64,000 bases of DNA from Christiangramia sp. OXR-203 (GCF_034372165.1 NZ_CP139698.1:2914001-2978000); one strand, 5' to 3'; positions 43,632-53,903 are shown, counted from the first letter of the stretch. Translations and numbers: made by a program. The notes: generated from the letters alone by a model not told the origin.

Positions 43632-43661
43632 GTAAGATACATAAAACAGAAGTATCCCAAA
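43632..43661 (-). promoter_or_regulatory. Weak promoter candidate for remB
   Basis: Minus strand: TTTG (43658-43661), 18 nt, TATCTTAC (43632-43639), a degenerate match to TAnnTTTG. Located between the tonB terminator and the remB ATG. Confidence 0.3.
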
Positions 43662-43663
43662 AT

Positions 43664-43690
43664 AAAAAATCCCGGACATAGCCGGGATTT
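43664..43690 (-). terminator. Intrinsic terminator after the first tonB gene
   Basis: Stem AAATCCCGG (43667-43675) / CCGGGATTT (43682-43690), 6-nt loop, followed by a T-tract on the minus strand. Closes the gcvH-vanZ-tonB-tonB transcript. Confidence 0.85.
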
Positions 43691-43710
43691 ATATGATATT
43701 GAGCGGACAC

Positions 43711-44433
43711 TTAATCCTGCACTTTAAAAGCAATTGGAAGGGAGTACATAACGCCTACCGGTTTTCCACGCTGCTTACCAGGCTTCATCTTAGGAAGACT
43801 GTTAATTACTCTAGCAGCTTCTTTCTCAAGTCTAGGGTGTGGAGCACGAGCTCTTACCTGACCAATATTACCTTTTTCATCAATTCTAAACTGAACGATC
43901 ACACGGTTGATACCAGAAAGCCCTAACTCAGAACCAAGATCTGTATCAAACTCCTTGTTCACATACTTACTGATCTTTTCACTCATACAAGCTTTGCGCT
44001 CGTTGTTGTTCTTTAGATTTTCACATCCCGGGAAGATTGGCACATCTTCAATAACCGCGAACGGTACATCAGCTACCTCTTCTTCTTCAACAGCCTCAAC
44101 AACTTCTTCTACTTCAACGATCTCATCAAGATTGGTTTCTGTAGACTGGATCTCATCCTCTTCCACTTCTTCCTCATCTTCTACAACCTCGATAACTTCC
44201 GGTGCCGGTGGTGGAGGTGGCGGTGGTGGAGGTGTGTTTTGCATTTCTGTAATTGGCACATCCTCTTCATCAAGTTCGTCCATGTTTAACTGTCCGATAT
44301 CTACAGCTTCAGGATCATATGTCTTCCATTCTATTGCCTGCCAGGTTATTAGCAAAACAAGAATAAGACCTAACTGCAAATAAAGAGTTCGGTTTCTATT
44401 TAAATCAGCTTTTGGATTTTTCTTAGGTTCCAT
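43711..44433 (-). CDS. tonB: Energy transducer TonB (first copy)
   Basis: Couples the proton gradient through ExbBD to outer-membrane receptors. 240 residues: cytoplasmic tip MEPKKNPKADLNRNR, one membrane helix (about 16-34), a proline run (about 68-77), an acidic Glu-rich linker (about 82-125) and a C-terminal TonB domain (about 155-240) with the LPKMKPGKQRGKPVGVMYSLPIAFKV end. A cysteine pair (C137, C149) lies between linker and domain, in VPIFPGCEN and RKACMSE. It is paralogous to the next gene, with which it shares nearly every motif. Confidence 0.93.
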   Translation of the reverse strand: MEPKKNPKADLNRNRTLYLQLGLILVLLITWQAIEWKTYDPEAVDIGQLNMDELDEEDVPITEMQNTPPPPPPPPPAPEVIEVVEDEEEVEEDEIQSTETNLDEIVEVEEVVEAVEEEEVADVPFAVIEDVPIFPGCENLKNNNERKACMSEKISKYVNKEFDTDLGSELGLSGINRVIVQFRIDEKGNIGQVRARAPHPRLEKEAARVINSLPKMKPGKQRGKPVGVMYSLPIAFKVQD

Positions 44434-44544
44434 AATGCGTTTAGTTGTTAAGGGTTGCTAAAATAAAGATTTTTTCTAAAAAACTAAATTAATCTGATAG
44501 AATAAGTAATTAATCTACAGCTAATTTTCAGTATAAGCTCAAAA

Positions 44545-45261
44545 CTATTGAACTTTAAACCGAATTGGGATAGCATAAGAGACCGGCACTGCCTTTCCTC
44601 TTTGCTTCCCGGGTTTCATTTTCGGCAGTTTTAAGATCACCCGCTTAGCCTCTTCTTCAAGTTTAGGATGAGGAGCTCGAGCCTGCACCTGCTCGATTTC
44701 ACCCTGTGTATTTACCACGAACAGGACGGTTACTAAGTTCATTCCCGTTAGCCCTAATTTCTCCCCAAGTCTGGTATCAAATTCTTTACCAACGAACCTG
44801 CTGATTTGTTCACTCATGCAGCTCTTTCTGTCTGCATTATTATCCAGATCCTCACAACCTGGAAATAAGGGAACATCTTCAATAAATATAAATGGGACAG
44901 TTTCAATCTCTTCATCAGGTTCTGCATTTATAATATCTTCAGGTTCCACGATATCATCCAGATTGATCTCAGTGGGAGCTATATCATCTTCTTCTACATC
45001 TGCATCGTCTGGAGCAATTTTAATTTCCGGAGGCTCTACAGGTGGTGGCGGAGGTGGTGGTGTTTGATCATAAATGGTTACAGGAACTTCCTCCTGGGGC
45101 AGATCATCCATGCTCAAAACATCTTTACCTGCCTGAGCAGGATCATAAGTTTTCCATTGAAATGCCTGTAGCGTAAAAAATAAGGTTACAATAAGTCCAA
45201 TTTGAAGAAACAGGACCCAGTTCCGACGAAGATCGGCTTTCGGATTTTTTTTCGGTTTCAT
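44545..45261 (-). CDS. tonB: Energy transducer TonB (second copy)
   Basis: 238 residues with the same architecture as the neighbouring tonB: cytoplasmic MKPKKNPKADLRRNW, membrane helix (about 14-33), proline run (about 68-74), acidic linker, cysteine pair C136/C148 in LFPGCEDL and RKSCMSEQ, and the C-terminal TonB domain (LPKMKPGKQRGKAVPVSYAIPIRFKV). The two genes are tandem, 111 bases apart, and clearly arose by duplication. It follows vanZ by 25 nt and belongs to the gcvH transcript. Each copy may serve different TonB-dependent receptors. Confidence 0.93.
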   Translation of the reverse strand: MKPKKNPKADLRRNWVLFLQIGLIVTLFFTLQAFQWKTYDPAQAGKDVLSMDDLPQEEVPVTIYDQTPPPPPPPVEPPEIKIAPDDADVEEDDIAPTEINLDDIVEPEDIINAEPDEEIETVPFIFIEDVPLFPGCEDLDNNADRKSCMSEQISRFVGKEFDTRLGEKLGLTGMNLVTVLFVVNTQGEIEQVQARAPHPKLEEEAKRVILKLPKMKPGKQRGKAVPVSYAIPIRFKVQ

Positions 45262-45286
45262 AAAAAGCTAGGTTAATAAAGGTTAA

Positions 45287-45685
45287 TTACAAAGAATACC
45301 TGCTTTTCAACTTTTTTATGGTGGGCGCCATTACCAGGAAAAAGATGACTGCAAGCAATACACCAGTCGAATTTGCCAGGCCATCCCACCAATCGGGTGT
45401 CCTGTAACTGGTTAGAGTTCCCTGTAGAACCTCAATTAACATACCAAATAGAAAACACGCGATAGCAACCCAGTAGAGATTAGGGCGATAACGTGTAAAA
45501 TCGGTGCTTTTCAGGATAAAAAATAGCTTCCATAAAACACATAAAAACAAATATGCTCCGGCATGGAGCATTTTGTCTGTAGGATCGAAACCACCTACAC
45601 TTACTTTGAAGTTCATCACGATCAAAGAAAAGTACGTGATGGCACCTGTATAAAGAAGCGCTAAAATTAAAACTAATTTATGCAC
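45287..45685 (-). CDS. VanZ family protein
   Basis: 132 residues with four membrane helices and the VanZ-like patterns [66 protein letters not shown]. VanZ-like proteins occur in many Bacteroidota, and only some are linked to teicoplanin resistance; here the role is unknown. The start is a GTG (45683-45685) inside the last codons of gcvH, an 8-nt overlap, so expression is coupled to gcvH. Confidence 0.85.
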   Translation of the reverse strand: MHKLVLILALLYTGAITYFSLIVMNFKVSVGGFDPTDKMLHAGAYLFLCVLWKLFFILKSTDFTRYRPNLYWVAIACFLFGMLIEVLQGTLTSYRTPDWWDGLANSTGVLLAVIFFLVMAPTIKKLKSRYSL

Positions 45686-46058
45686 CTACTACTTCCTGAT
45701 ATTCTTCGGCAGAAAGAAGACCTTCAACTTCAGAAGCGTCTGAAAGTTTTATTTTGATCATCCATCCATCACCATAAGGATCATTATTTACTTTTTCCGG
45801 CTCATCTTCAAGACTATCATTAAATTCAATGATCTCACCTGAAACTGGCATGTAAAGATCTGAAACGGTCTTTACTGCTTCTACGGTTCCAAAAACCTCT
45901 TCTTTTTCAAGAGTTTCATCCAGAGTTTCTACCTCAACATATACGATATCCCCAAGCTCACCCTGGGCAAAATCTGTAACTCCGATAGTCGCAGTGTCTC
46001 CTTCAATTTTAACCCACTCGTGGTCTTTTGTGTACTTTAATTCTTGTGGAATATTCAT
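45678..46058 (-). CDS. gcvH: Glycine cleavage system H protein
   Basis: Lipoyl-carrying shuttle of the glycine cleavage complex, 126 residues. The lipoylated lysine is K63 in [19 protein letters not shown], with the [32 protein letters not shown]-terminal sheet also typical. First gene of a transcript that continues into vanZ and the two tonB genes; the promoter is at 46079-46109. No gcvP or gcvT lies nearby, so it works with genes elsewhere. Confidence 0.97.
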   Translation of the reverse strand: MNIPQELKYTKDHEWVKIEGDTATIGVTDFAQGELGDIVYVEVETLDETLEKEEVFGTVEAVKTVSDLYMPVSGEIIEFNDSLEDEPEKVNNDPYGDGWMIKIKLSDASEVEGLLSAEEYQEVVGA

Positions 46059-46078
46059 GTGCTAGTTTTATCTTGTGG

Positions 46079-46109
46079 CAAAGTTAATTTTTTCGCTGAA
46101 TTGTTCAAA
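46079..46109 (-). promoter_or_regulatory. Promoter of gcvH
   Basis: Minus strand: TTTG (46106-46109), exactly 19 nt, TAACTTTG (46079-46086). Best consensus match in the window, 20 nt before the ATG. Confidence 0.7.
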
Positions 46110-46119
46110 TATGCCTTAG

Positions 46120-49100
46120 TTAATTTCCGAAATTATAGATCAGGGTAAAACCAGATCGAATCGTCGTTTGTGGAAATGCTGTTGAAACTGCATATTCAGA
46201 GAATGTATGGTCATAATAGAATCTCGCCGTGAGGTTCCTGGTAAATGCATAATCTGCCTTGAAATTGATAGACCAGATATCCTGTCCCGAGATTGTTTGA
46301 TTATTAGCAAGATCCAGATACCTTACAATCGTTCGGTTCTTACGATAACTAACATCGGTCCTGAAATTAAGATCACTACTAAGTACTCTTCTTCTTCCTC
46401 CAAGTGCCGTTGCGATCTTTAGATCTCTCAATCTGTAACCGAGTCCAAGAGTATATTCATTTCCGCTGTATTCTGTAAGCAGGTTATTATCAAAACTGAA
46501 AGCGAGCGAGCGATCTTTCTCCATTTTCGCCATGATCTGTATACTGTTCTTGGTTTCAAAATCGATAAGTGCAAGCGGAGTGAATAATTCTGTTAACACC
46601 AGGTTTGAGAAAAGAACAGTATTTTTAAAATCACCTGCCTGGTTCAATGCTTCAGGATCTGCAGGATCATAATCAAGGTTTGTCTGGTACTGGTTCAATG
46701 TATAATCTGCACGATACCCATGGTTTATGGAAAATCTTCGGAACTTATCCCGGAACCACTCGAAACGCATTAATCCTGTATACTTAAGATTCCAGTTTGG
46801 AATAGGCACATTTCTAAAAGCTCCCAATTGAATACTTTCTGCATCCTTTCCAGAATATGCAGCGATGAATGCCGGCAACAATACCGCTTGATTTGTTTTA
46901 CCAATACCTCTTGGAAAACCTTCTTCATCCACATCTGTAGGATCCAAACCACGTTCGCTGGCAATTCTTCTGGCAACCTCAATTCTGTTCGCCCTGAAAT
47001 TCTGAAATGCTTCAGAACTGGCTTCATTAGACTGCTGGAAACTTGTCGCGATCAATAATGTTGAAATATTGAAGTTCCCGTAGGTGTAAGGAGTAAGCGA
47101 TTGATAATCCATACTCACAGGATCTACACGATAATTTTCAGAATAATTCTCGGCCTCGTTCTTTCTCCCGGTAAGTTCAATGGTAAGATCTGGTATAAAA
47201 CCAAAACCTGCCTGGTAATCCAGTTGCTCATTTTTCACTGCGGAAAACTGCTGATTGAAATTCTGGAATAACGTAAGCCAACCTCTTTCTGCCGCCATTT
47301 GCCTGATATCATCCTGAAAACCAAAAGTAAATCCAGCGGTTGGCCTGAAGGTTCCCATAAAGCCAACACTCTCTGTATAACCTGGAAGAAATATCCCGCG
47401 GCTATTGCGATAGTTGACCTGAAAAGTTTTCAATCCTGTAGCGATCCCGATAAGTGTATTATATCCTTTATTGGTTTTTGGCCTAGGTTTTTCCTCCACC
47501 TCTTCATCTTCTTCGGAAGGTGGACCAAGTGTTGGAATTCCCCTGCTCCGTTCCTGAATACTTTTCCCGGCACTGTTATTCTTCTTCTGAACTAAACCAA
47601 CATAATTATATAGATCCTGAAGATTTAAACTGGCATTGATCTGGTGCGTATTGGAATTCTGAACACTGTTTCCTATCGTCGGAATATCCTCTAACTGCTG
47701 GAATCGCTGAGATCCTCGCTGCCATTGAAAGTCTCCGGTATAAGAATAAGTGGCGTTCACGAACTTTAAGACTGGTATCTTTTCAAAAGGCAGGTCATAA
47801 TTCACCTGAAGTGTTTGGAAATGCTGATTTGGTTCTCCAATATTAAAAAAGTCATCCCATACTCCTATAGAATCATCAGCAAAACCTTCATCATCTATAT
47901 AATTTCTTATAATCCTGTTATTGCTTGCGTTAAACGCAAAACTCAAAGACCTGGTCAAATTATAGTTGATTCCATACTGCCAGTCGAACAGGAAGTTACG
48001 TTGGTATAGGGTTGGTATTCCTATATCGCTATCACTAAGATCCAGAGAACGGAACTTTTGCTGATTATACTGCCTGAAGATATTTGAACTCGCATTGATG
48101 TTAGTTGGCAGGTAATTAATATTAAAATCTCTGAAAATGGCGAAATAATCACTGCTGTCCAGAACTGCCAGATTCTTTAAAGGCTCCAGGCTTTTCTGCG
48201 GAAAACTAAATTCATAAGTTCCACCTACTCTAACACTTTGATCGATACTTTCTTCGATCTCGAAATCCCGATGGTCTACCTGATTGTAGGAAGTAGCAAA
48301 AGCAAAATTCTCAATATCATAGGGCATCGGAGTTCGTTCCCCGGTACGCTCTTTTCTTAGCCCAATTACGTTTATGCTCTGTCTTTTGGTATAGGATTGT
48401 GACTGCTTCTCTACCGCATCTCTTTGTGCCGGGTCCTCAATATTATCAAGTCTTGTGTCCAACTCCACATCCAGAAATTCCTGATCGTATTTTGGCGTGA
48501 TCAACTCCTCTCCCCGGCTATAGTTCACAGGTATTTTCACACCCCATTTCTGCGGAAGCAACTGTCCCATATTTAGGTTTGTAACCACATCATATTGTTG
48601 AAGATCTTCCCTGCTTCTCTGGTTAGGCCCCTGTCCTAAAGCTCCAAATCCTACCGTACTTCGTCGTCCTGTAGCTGAAATATTGGCGAAATCTGCAAGA
48701 TTACTATCCATACTTACCACTCCGGCCCAGCCCCCTTCATTTTTAAGGTCTGAAAGTCTTAATTCGTTAAACCACACTTCTCCGCAAAGATCGGTGACCC
48801 CATCTTCCCTGGTTCCATTTTTTACTCCAACCATGAGCAACCTTATGTTTCCAAAACTTGGATTTCCTTTTACTCCAATACGTAATCTCCCCATATCATA
48901 GGGAGCTTCAGCATCTACTTCCTGAAGATCTTCAGTAAAGAAATTCAAGTCGGTTGAATTCAAAGTTGGATCTCCCAGTACTGAAGTTTTTACCTGTTGT
49001 AACAGATCCAGTTCCAGGTTCATTCTGTTCACTTCCGGCCAGATCTCTTCCGCAGTAGAAGCACCAAAAAGTGTTGGTGACAAGGGTATTTCCACCTGGT

Positions 49101-52100
49101 AGAAGTTGTCACTAAAATCTGTTCCCATTCTAACAAATGCGACCAACTGTCCATCCTTAAGCGGCTGGCGGTTAATTACAGATTCAGCATGCAGGAACAT
49201 TTCAAGATTCTTATACTGCCGCATATCGATCTGGAAATTCTTATAAACCGCACGGGCATCCTGAGGTTCCAGATCACAAACGCTTAAGGAAAGTGATTGT
49301 TCGTTTTGACGTAAGCTGGTATTATTTTGATACAGCTGTTCTCTTTGAACTCCCGGAGGCAATCGATAAGGAATAGGTTGCCTGTTCTCGTTTTCTTCTA
49401 TATTCACAGCATTTACTTCAAAGGAAGTATTTGGGTTCTCCAATTGCCCTGAATCCTCAAATAAGCTCTGGTTATACCTCCTGTAGTCTCCCCGAACAAG
49501 ATCCATAGTTCCAAATCTAAGGATGGTTTCATCCTGAAAGTCGCTAAGGAACATTCTTATAAAACGAATGGACCTAAAATCTGCGATACCTCCAATGGCA
49601 TTGGTGGGTTCAAAAATTGGCACTTTAAACTGCACCCAACGCACCGGCAGATCCTGCCCATTTCGAAGTGTGGTCGTTAATTCCTTAACGTCTGTGATGT
49701 ACTTGTTATTATCAATATTCATCCCCCGGAAAAAAGGGATCTTATATTCGAAATAACTATTGATGGTATTCATCGTGTTATCCCGGTTAATATCTTCAGT
49801 AGTAGGTAATGTGGTATTACCTCTATTAGTATCAGAAACATCTGTTGGTGAGTTGCCTTCAGTTCCATTATAATCCAGGTATCGATCTAAAACACTGCCA
49901 TCCCGATTCAGGAAATACTCGTAATTATCTGCGGAAGGATCGGCAAGGTTTCCATAATCCGGGAATTTCAATGCTTCTTCAGCATCAAGTAGACCGTCGA
50001 AACCTGCATCCTGAAGCGTTCTTCCAGCTCCTTCAGAATCAAATGCATACACTAGTGAATTATCTGCCGGAGTATTTCCGAATGCAGAGGTGATCACATT
50101 GGCTTCGCCTTCACCTTCGGGTAGTCCGTTTTCATATTGTTTTCGTCCATCCTTCAGTACATCTTCAGAAATATTTCCCAGGTTAAAGTTTATGAGTCCG
50201 TCGCTTTTATTAGCATTTTCAGCATATATATAAGGATCCATTACCCAGAACTGGATATACTCCACATTGGTTTGCTCGAAATTGGTCGTATTTATAGGAC
50301 GGGTGATTCCCGCGAAATTATTTCTAGGTACAGGTAGCGTATTCCCACCAGCTGCTGCAGGATTATAATTGTAAGGACCACGAACCGAGGGTTTATAATT
50401 CACATCCATTGTGTAAACAACTTGCGGCTGACCCTGCACTACATCTGTATTTGGAAAGATCTCATTCAGCGCAACCCTTCTGGTCGAATAACTTGAAATA
50501 TCTGAATCGCTGATCCCATCTGGCCTGTTGTTACTATAGAAAATTGGATCTATTGTATACCAGCTCATTTTCGCTCTTCTGTAACCTGCACTCAGATCTC
50601 CATTCGCAAGTTCGCCACCAAAACCAACCGGAACACTGGACAGTTCCCACGCCAGGGGATTATTAATATCAATTGCCGTTTGTGCAGCTTCAAAATCATC
50701 TATATAAGTAGTAGCCTCTCCATCAAAATCGTTGGAATTAGGAGATCCTGGCAGCAAATAGGCAAATTCTCCACGCACAGATACATTAGACATAACGTCT
50801 GTATCAATATTTGGAAGTTTATTCACCAGCCTCGTTAAAAATGGAACTTCTGTACTGTAATTCAGGTTTAAACCAAGAATTGTATTGTTGATTGGCTCGT
50901 AGCTGTAATTCGCTTTCTGAGTTAAAGGGCGCTCTTTAAGGTTAATAAAAGTCCCCCCAATAAGGAAATTTTCATTGAACTGATGTTCTACATTAAGCCC
51001 GGTAAATCGCTTGGTCTGCTGACCGAATAAAGCATTATTTTCCGTATTTACCTGGATTGGAATATTGGAAGCAAGCAAGCCCTCATCAAGGATCTGGACT
51101 CTTCCAAGTTCGTAATTCACTACATAATCCACTCCTTCCTGAAGGATCCTTCCTCCCGCAGTTACAGTAACCGATCCAGGCGGTAGATTGAATCCAATTG
51201 GAATACCTTCTACCTCAGCCGACTTATATCGACCCTTTAACTGGAATTTGTTCTTATCTGCCTCTTCCTGCTCTGCCTGGGTTTTCGTAGTACGATACAT
51301 AGCACGAAAAACATATTTTTCCTGGTTTGCATTCCAGGTTTCCGGGATATTATAATCTTCACTACCTGCGTTGGGATTCTCATCCAGTTTTCGGAAGAGG
51401 TGTTCCCCGAAAGGTTCTACCGTAGTAAAGATGATATTACCATTTTGAGGATCGATGGTAATTTGCTGAACATAGTCAAAAAACCCATCCCCATCATTGA
51501 TCGGGTCATTATTGGTATTTAATTCATCCAGCCTGAAAACCCGCAATAATGGAGTTTCATTCACATCTGCAGGCAGCGAGGTTCCTTCAACAGGTTTTAT
51601 ATAGTTTAATGGCTGAGGATCTGTATACAGAATATTCATTCTAAAATCTTCACGTTCCAGCTGATACGCATTAAGACTATAAATGTTCTTCATCATCAGG
51701 TCCCAGATAGGCTCCTGAACATTGGTAATCGTACTTTTAAGCAACTTAACCACAAGATTCTGACTAGCCCTGGAATTAGTTCCGGTAGTTGATTCTTCAG
51801 TTCCGGGATCGTTGGTAGCATTCACTCCATCATTCGCAAATTCACCAACCTGGAAAACCTCGCCATTGATCGTATACTGAAATGCAACCCCAAGCACCTC
51901 ATCGTTGCTTAAACGTTGATTCAAACTAATATATCCAAGCTGAGTATTAACGGTATATTCTGAAGGTTTTAGTTGTCGCGCATTTTCCAGTTTTGCATAG
52001 TCGGTTCCTTCGGAAACAGTTATTGTTCCAAATCCCTGGTCTACAGTAGCGATATCTCTGATAGCCTGATTAAGCACAGATTCCCCATTGCCATTTATAC

Positions 52101-53274
52101 CGAAGGGATTAAAATCATTTACAAGGTTATCTGGAAAAGCTCCTGCTGGCTGATTGAAAAATCCGCCCGGCGGAGTATCCAGTCCAATATTCCCGGGAAC
52201 ATTAGATTCCCCAAGATCCTGGATGGCTACGATATTTCGCGTATCCTGAATATTCTGAATATTGTTGGTTCTGTTCGTGACCCAAACCTGTATCCTCTTG
52301 ATCTGAATATTGGTATTGATAAACGGATAGTTTCTTAGCGCTTCATCATAAGTATCGCGGAAGTAGTGCGCAAGGAAAAAATGCCTATCGGCATCATAAT
52401 CCAGGGCAAATTTGGCAAATTCCTCTACGGTTGCCCCACCTTCCACATTAACCGTACGTCGCTCCGACTTCTGTTCTGAAAATACTCCGGTGATCCTAGT
52501 TTTCCCAAACTGAAGTTCGGTTTTAAAACCGAAAAGACTCTGCGCACCCTGAATAAGTGCATTGTTAAAAGGCATATTTACGTTACCTACTTCAATTTTT
52601 TGAACGATATCATCCTCGTTTGGTGTATACTCAAGTTTCAACTGATTTTGAAAATCGAAAGTTGACTCAGTATCATAATTCGCGGTAACCTGAAGACGCT
52701 CTCCAATTTGTCCCAGCATGGAAAGACTAATCCGCTGGTCAAAATCAAAAGATAAGTTGCTTCTGTTCCTTGGAGAAAATGCCGGGTTATCCTGTTTGGT
52801 ATAGAGAAGTCCAAGATCTATTTCTACCGATCCCTGCGGAACGATATTGATTTCAGAACCACCAAAAATGCTTTCAAATAGATTATTATTGACATAGAAA
52901 TCTGGTAAAAGATCACGCTGAATATCTTCAGTTCCTTCCTTTCTACCAGAAAGCGCGTCATTTTTCAGCTTAAAATAATTACGCATTTCTTCTTCCAGCA
53001 CGAGGTCTTCATATTCCTGTGGAGTAAGGACTAATGGCAGTCCTATGTTGATATGTCCTACGCGTTTCCTGTAAAAATAACGGTTGAGGATAGGATCATA
53101 TTCGTACCTGGACTCTATAGATTGTGGATCTGGGAGCTGAAGCTCACCTAGAGCAAAGCCCGCCTGGATGGTGTCCTGAGGAGCCTCCTGGGAAATGGCG
53201 TCTATAGAAAACACCATAAATAACAGGAAAGTCAGGCGTACCGGTAAAGACAATTTCAGGTAATTGTTCTTCAA
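46120..53274 (-). CDS. sprA: Type IX secretion system outer-membrane translocon SprA (Sov)
   Basis: Giant outer-membrane channel that exports T9SS cargo, also needed for gliding in related bacteria. 2384 residues, the usual size for SprA. The start appears to be TTG (53272-53274), giving MKNNYLKLSLPVRLTFLLFMVFSIDAISQE, a signal peptide, with no ATG nearby that would keep it. The body is one long barrel with recurring SprA blocks, for example RVGHINIGLPLVLTPQEYEDL near the N-terminus, GEFAYLLPGSPNSNDFDGEATTYIDDFEAAQ in the middle and FRTDVSYRKNRTIVRYLDLANNQTISGQ near the end. The gene is 5 nt after ruvA, which therefore drives or co-expresses it. No T9SS cargo domain is visible in the window. 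Confidence 0.96.
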   Translation of the reverse strand: MKNNYLKLSLPVRLTFLLFMVFSIDAISQEAPQDTIQAGFALGELQLPDPQSIESRYEYDPILNRYFYRKRVGHINIGLPLVLTPQEYEDLVLEEEMRNYFKLKNDALSGRKEGTEDIQRDLLPDFYVNNNLFESIFGGSEINIVPQGSVEIDLGLLYTKQDNPAFSPRNRSNLSFDFDQRISLSMLGQIGERLQVTANYDTESTFDFQNQLKLEYTPNEDDIVQKIEVGNVNMPFNNALIQGAQSLFGFKTELQFGKTRITGVFSEQKSERRTVNVEGGATVEEFAKFALDYDADRHFFLAHYFRDTYDEALRNYPFINTNIQIKRIQVWVTNRTNNIQNIQDTRNIVAIQDLGESNVPGNIGLDTPPGGFFNQPAGAFPDNLVNDFNPFGINGNGESVLNQAIRDIATVDQGFGTITVSEGTDYAKLENARQLKPSEYTVNTQLGYISLNQRLSNDEVLGVAFQYTINGEVFQVGEFANDGVNATNDPGTEESTTGTNSRASQNLVVKLLKSTITNVQEPIWDLMMKNIYSLNAYQLEREDFRMNILYTDPQPLNYIKPVEGTSLPADVNETPLLRVFRLDELNTNNDPINDGDGFFDYVQQITIDPQNGNIIFTTVEPFGEHLFRKLDENPNAGSEDYNIPETWNANQEKYVFRAMYRTTKTQAEQEEADKNKFQLKGRYKSAEVEGIPIGFNLPPGSVTVTAGGRILQEGVDYVVNYELGRVQILDEGLLASNIPIQVNTENNALFGQQTKRFTGLNVEHQFNENFLIGGTFINLKERPLTQKANYSYEPINNTILGLNLNYSTEVPFLTRLVNKLPNIDTDVMSNVSVRGEFAYLLPGSPNSNDFDGEATTYIDDFEAAQTAIDINNPLAWELSSVPVGFGGELANGDLSAGYRRAKMSWYTIDPIFYSNNRPDGISDSDISSYSTRRVALNEIFPNTDVVQGQPQVVYTMDVNYKPSVRGPYNYNPAAAGGNTLPVPRNNFAGITRPINTTNFEQTNVEYIQFWVMDPYIYAENANKSDGLINFNLGNISEDVLKDGRKQYENGLPEGEGEANVITSAFGNTPADNSLVYAFDSEGAGRTLQDAGFDGLLDAEEALKFPDYGNLADPSADNYEYFLNRDGSVLDRYLDYNGTEGNSPTDVSDTNRGNTTLPTTEDINRDNTMNTINSYFEYKIPFFRGMNIDNNKYITDVKELTTTLRNGQDLPVRWVQFKVPIFEPTNAIGGIADFRSIRFIRMFLSDFQDETILRFGTMDLVRGDYRRYNQSLFEDSGQLENPNTSFEVNAVNIEENENRQPIPYRLPPGVQREQLYQNNTSLRQNEQSLSLSVCDLEPQDARAVYKNFQIDMRQYKNLEMFLHAESVINRQPLKDGQLVAFVRMGTDFSDNFYQVEIPLSPTLFGASTAEEIWPEVNRMNLELDLLQQVKTSVLGDPTLNSTDLNFFTEDLQEVDAEAPYDMGRLRIGVKGNPSFGNIRLLMVGVKNGTREDGVTDLCGEVWFNELRLSDLKNEGGWAGVVSMDSNLADFANISATGRRSTVGFGALGQGPNQRSREDLQQYDVVTNLNMGQLLPQKWGVKIPVNYSRGEELITPKYDQEFLDVELDTRLDNIEDPAQRDAVEKQSQSYTKRQSINVIGLRKERTGERTPMPYDIENFAFATSYNQVDHRDFEIEESIDQSVRVGGTYEFSFPQKSLEPLKNLAVLDSSDYFAIFRDFNINYLPTNINASSNIFRQYNQQKFRSLDLSDSDIGIPTLYQRNFLFDWQYGINYNLTRSLSFAFNASNNRIIRNYIDDEGFADDSIGVWDDFFNIGEPNQHFQTLQVNYDLPFEKIPVLKFVNATYSYTGDFQWQRGSQRFQQLEDIPTIGNSVQNSNTHQINASLNLQDLYNYVGLVQKKNNSAGKSIQERSRGIPTLGPPSEEDEEVEEKPRPKTNKGYNTLIGIATGLKTFQVNYRNSRGIFLPGYTESVGFMGTFRPTAGFTFGFQDDIRQMAAERGWLTLFQNFNQQFSAVKNEQLDYQAGFGFIPDLTIELTGRKNEAENYSENYRVDPVSMDYQSLTPYTYGNFNISTLLIATSFQQSNEASSEAFQNFRANRIEVARRIASERGLDPTDVDEEGFPRGIGKTNQAVLLPAFIAAYSGKDAESIQLGAFRNVPIPNWNLKYTGLMRFEWFRDKFRRFSINHGYRADYTLNQYQTNLDYDPADPEALNQAGDFKNTVLFSNLVLTELFTPLALIDFETKNSIQIMAKMEKDRSLAFSFDNNLLTEYSGNEYTLGLGYRLRDLKIATALGGRRRVLSSDLNFRTDVSYRKNRTIVRYLDLANNQTISGQDIWSINFKADYAFTRNLTARFYYDHTFSEYAVSTAFPQTTIRSGFTLIYNFGN

Positions 53275-53279
53275 TTTAA

Positions 53280-53861
53280 TTACAGCTTTTTAAGAGCCAT
53301 TTTTATAATAGATTCTACGGTGGATTCAGGATCATCCTTCAGAATCTTTTCTACAACCTTGCCAGCCTGGCGTCTATTGTAACCCAAGATCTCTAAAGCT
53401 GATAACGCTTCTTCCTTATTTGTATTGTTCGGAGTCATTAAAACTTCATCATCGCCCATCACCTTAAGCACTTTATCCTTGAGATCAAGAATGACTCTTT
53501 GAGCTGTTTTGGCGCCGATACCTTTCACACTCTGGATGGTAGGAACATCACCGGTCGCAATTGCATTGATCACCTCCTTTGGTTGCAAGGAAGACAGCAT
53601 TACGCGAGCCGTGCTTGTGCCTACACCAGAAACGGAAATTAGAAGTTTAAAGATCTCTCTTTCAGATTTTTCAATAAAACCGTATAAGGTGTGCGAATCT
53701 TCCTTTACCTGTAGATAAGTATAAAGACTGATCGCTTCAGATTCAGGAATTAGTGAAAACGTATGCAGGGAAATATTTACGGTATATCCTATTCCGTTAC
53801 ATCCAATAACCACATAGGTGGGATTTTTTTCTATTAACTGACCCTTGAGGTGATGAATCAT
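53280..53861 (-). CDS. ruvA: Holliday junction DNA helicase subunit RuvA
   Basis: Binds four-way junctions and loads the RuvB motor. 193 residues with the OB-fold N-terminal domain (MIHHLKGQLIEKNPTYVVIGCNGIGYTVNISLHT), the two helix-hairpin-helix motifs (LLISVSGVGTSTARVMLSSL and VKGIGAKTAQRVILDLKDK) and the C-terminal RuvB-interacting domain (ALSALEILGYNRRQAGKVVEKIL). ruvB is 7 kb away in this same window, on the same strand but in a different operon. ruvA leads the ruvA-sprA transcript. Confidence 0.97.
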   Translation of the reverse strand: MIHHLKGQLIEKNPTYVVIGCNGIGYTVNISLHTFSLIPESEAISLYTYLQVKEDSHTLYGFIEKSEREIFKLLISVSGVGTSTARVMLSSLQPKEVINAIATGDVPTIQSVKGIGAKTAQRVILDLKDKVLKVMGDDEVLMTPNNTNKEEALSALEILGYNRRQAGKVVEKILKDDPESTVESIIKMALKKL

Positions 53862-53883
53862 GCAAAAAAGTTGTGTTGAGGTT

Positions 53884-53891
53884 CAAATGTA
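53884..53891 (-). promoter_or_regulatory. -7 box upstream of ruvA-sprA
   Basis: TACATTTG on the minus strand fits TAnnTTTG, 22 nt before the ruvA ATG. The region where the -33 box would be falls in the maeB terminator and shows no TTTG at the right distance. Confidence 0.45.
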
Positions 53892-53903
53892 GTAAAATAA
53901 AGC

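Noticed and set aside
43907-44383. Plus-strand Ser/Thr-rich and Gly-run open frame opposite tonB
   Set aside because: Shadow of the acidic and proline-rich linker of TonB on the other strand.
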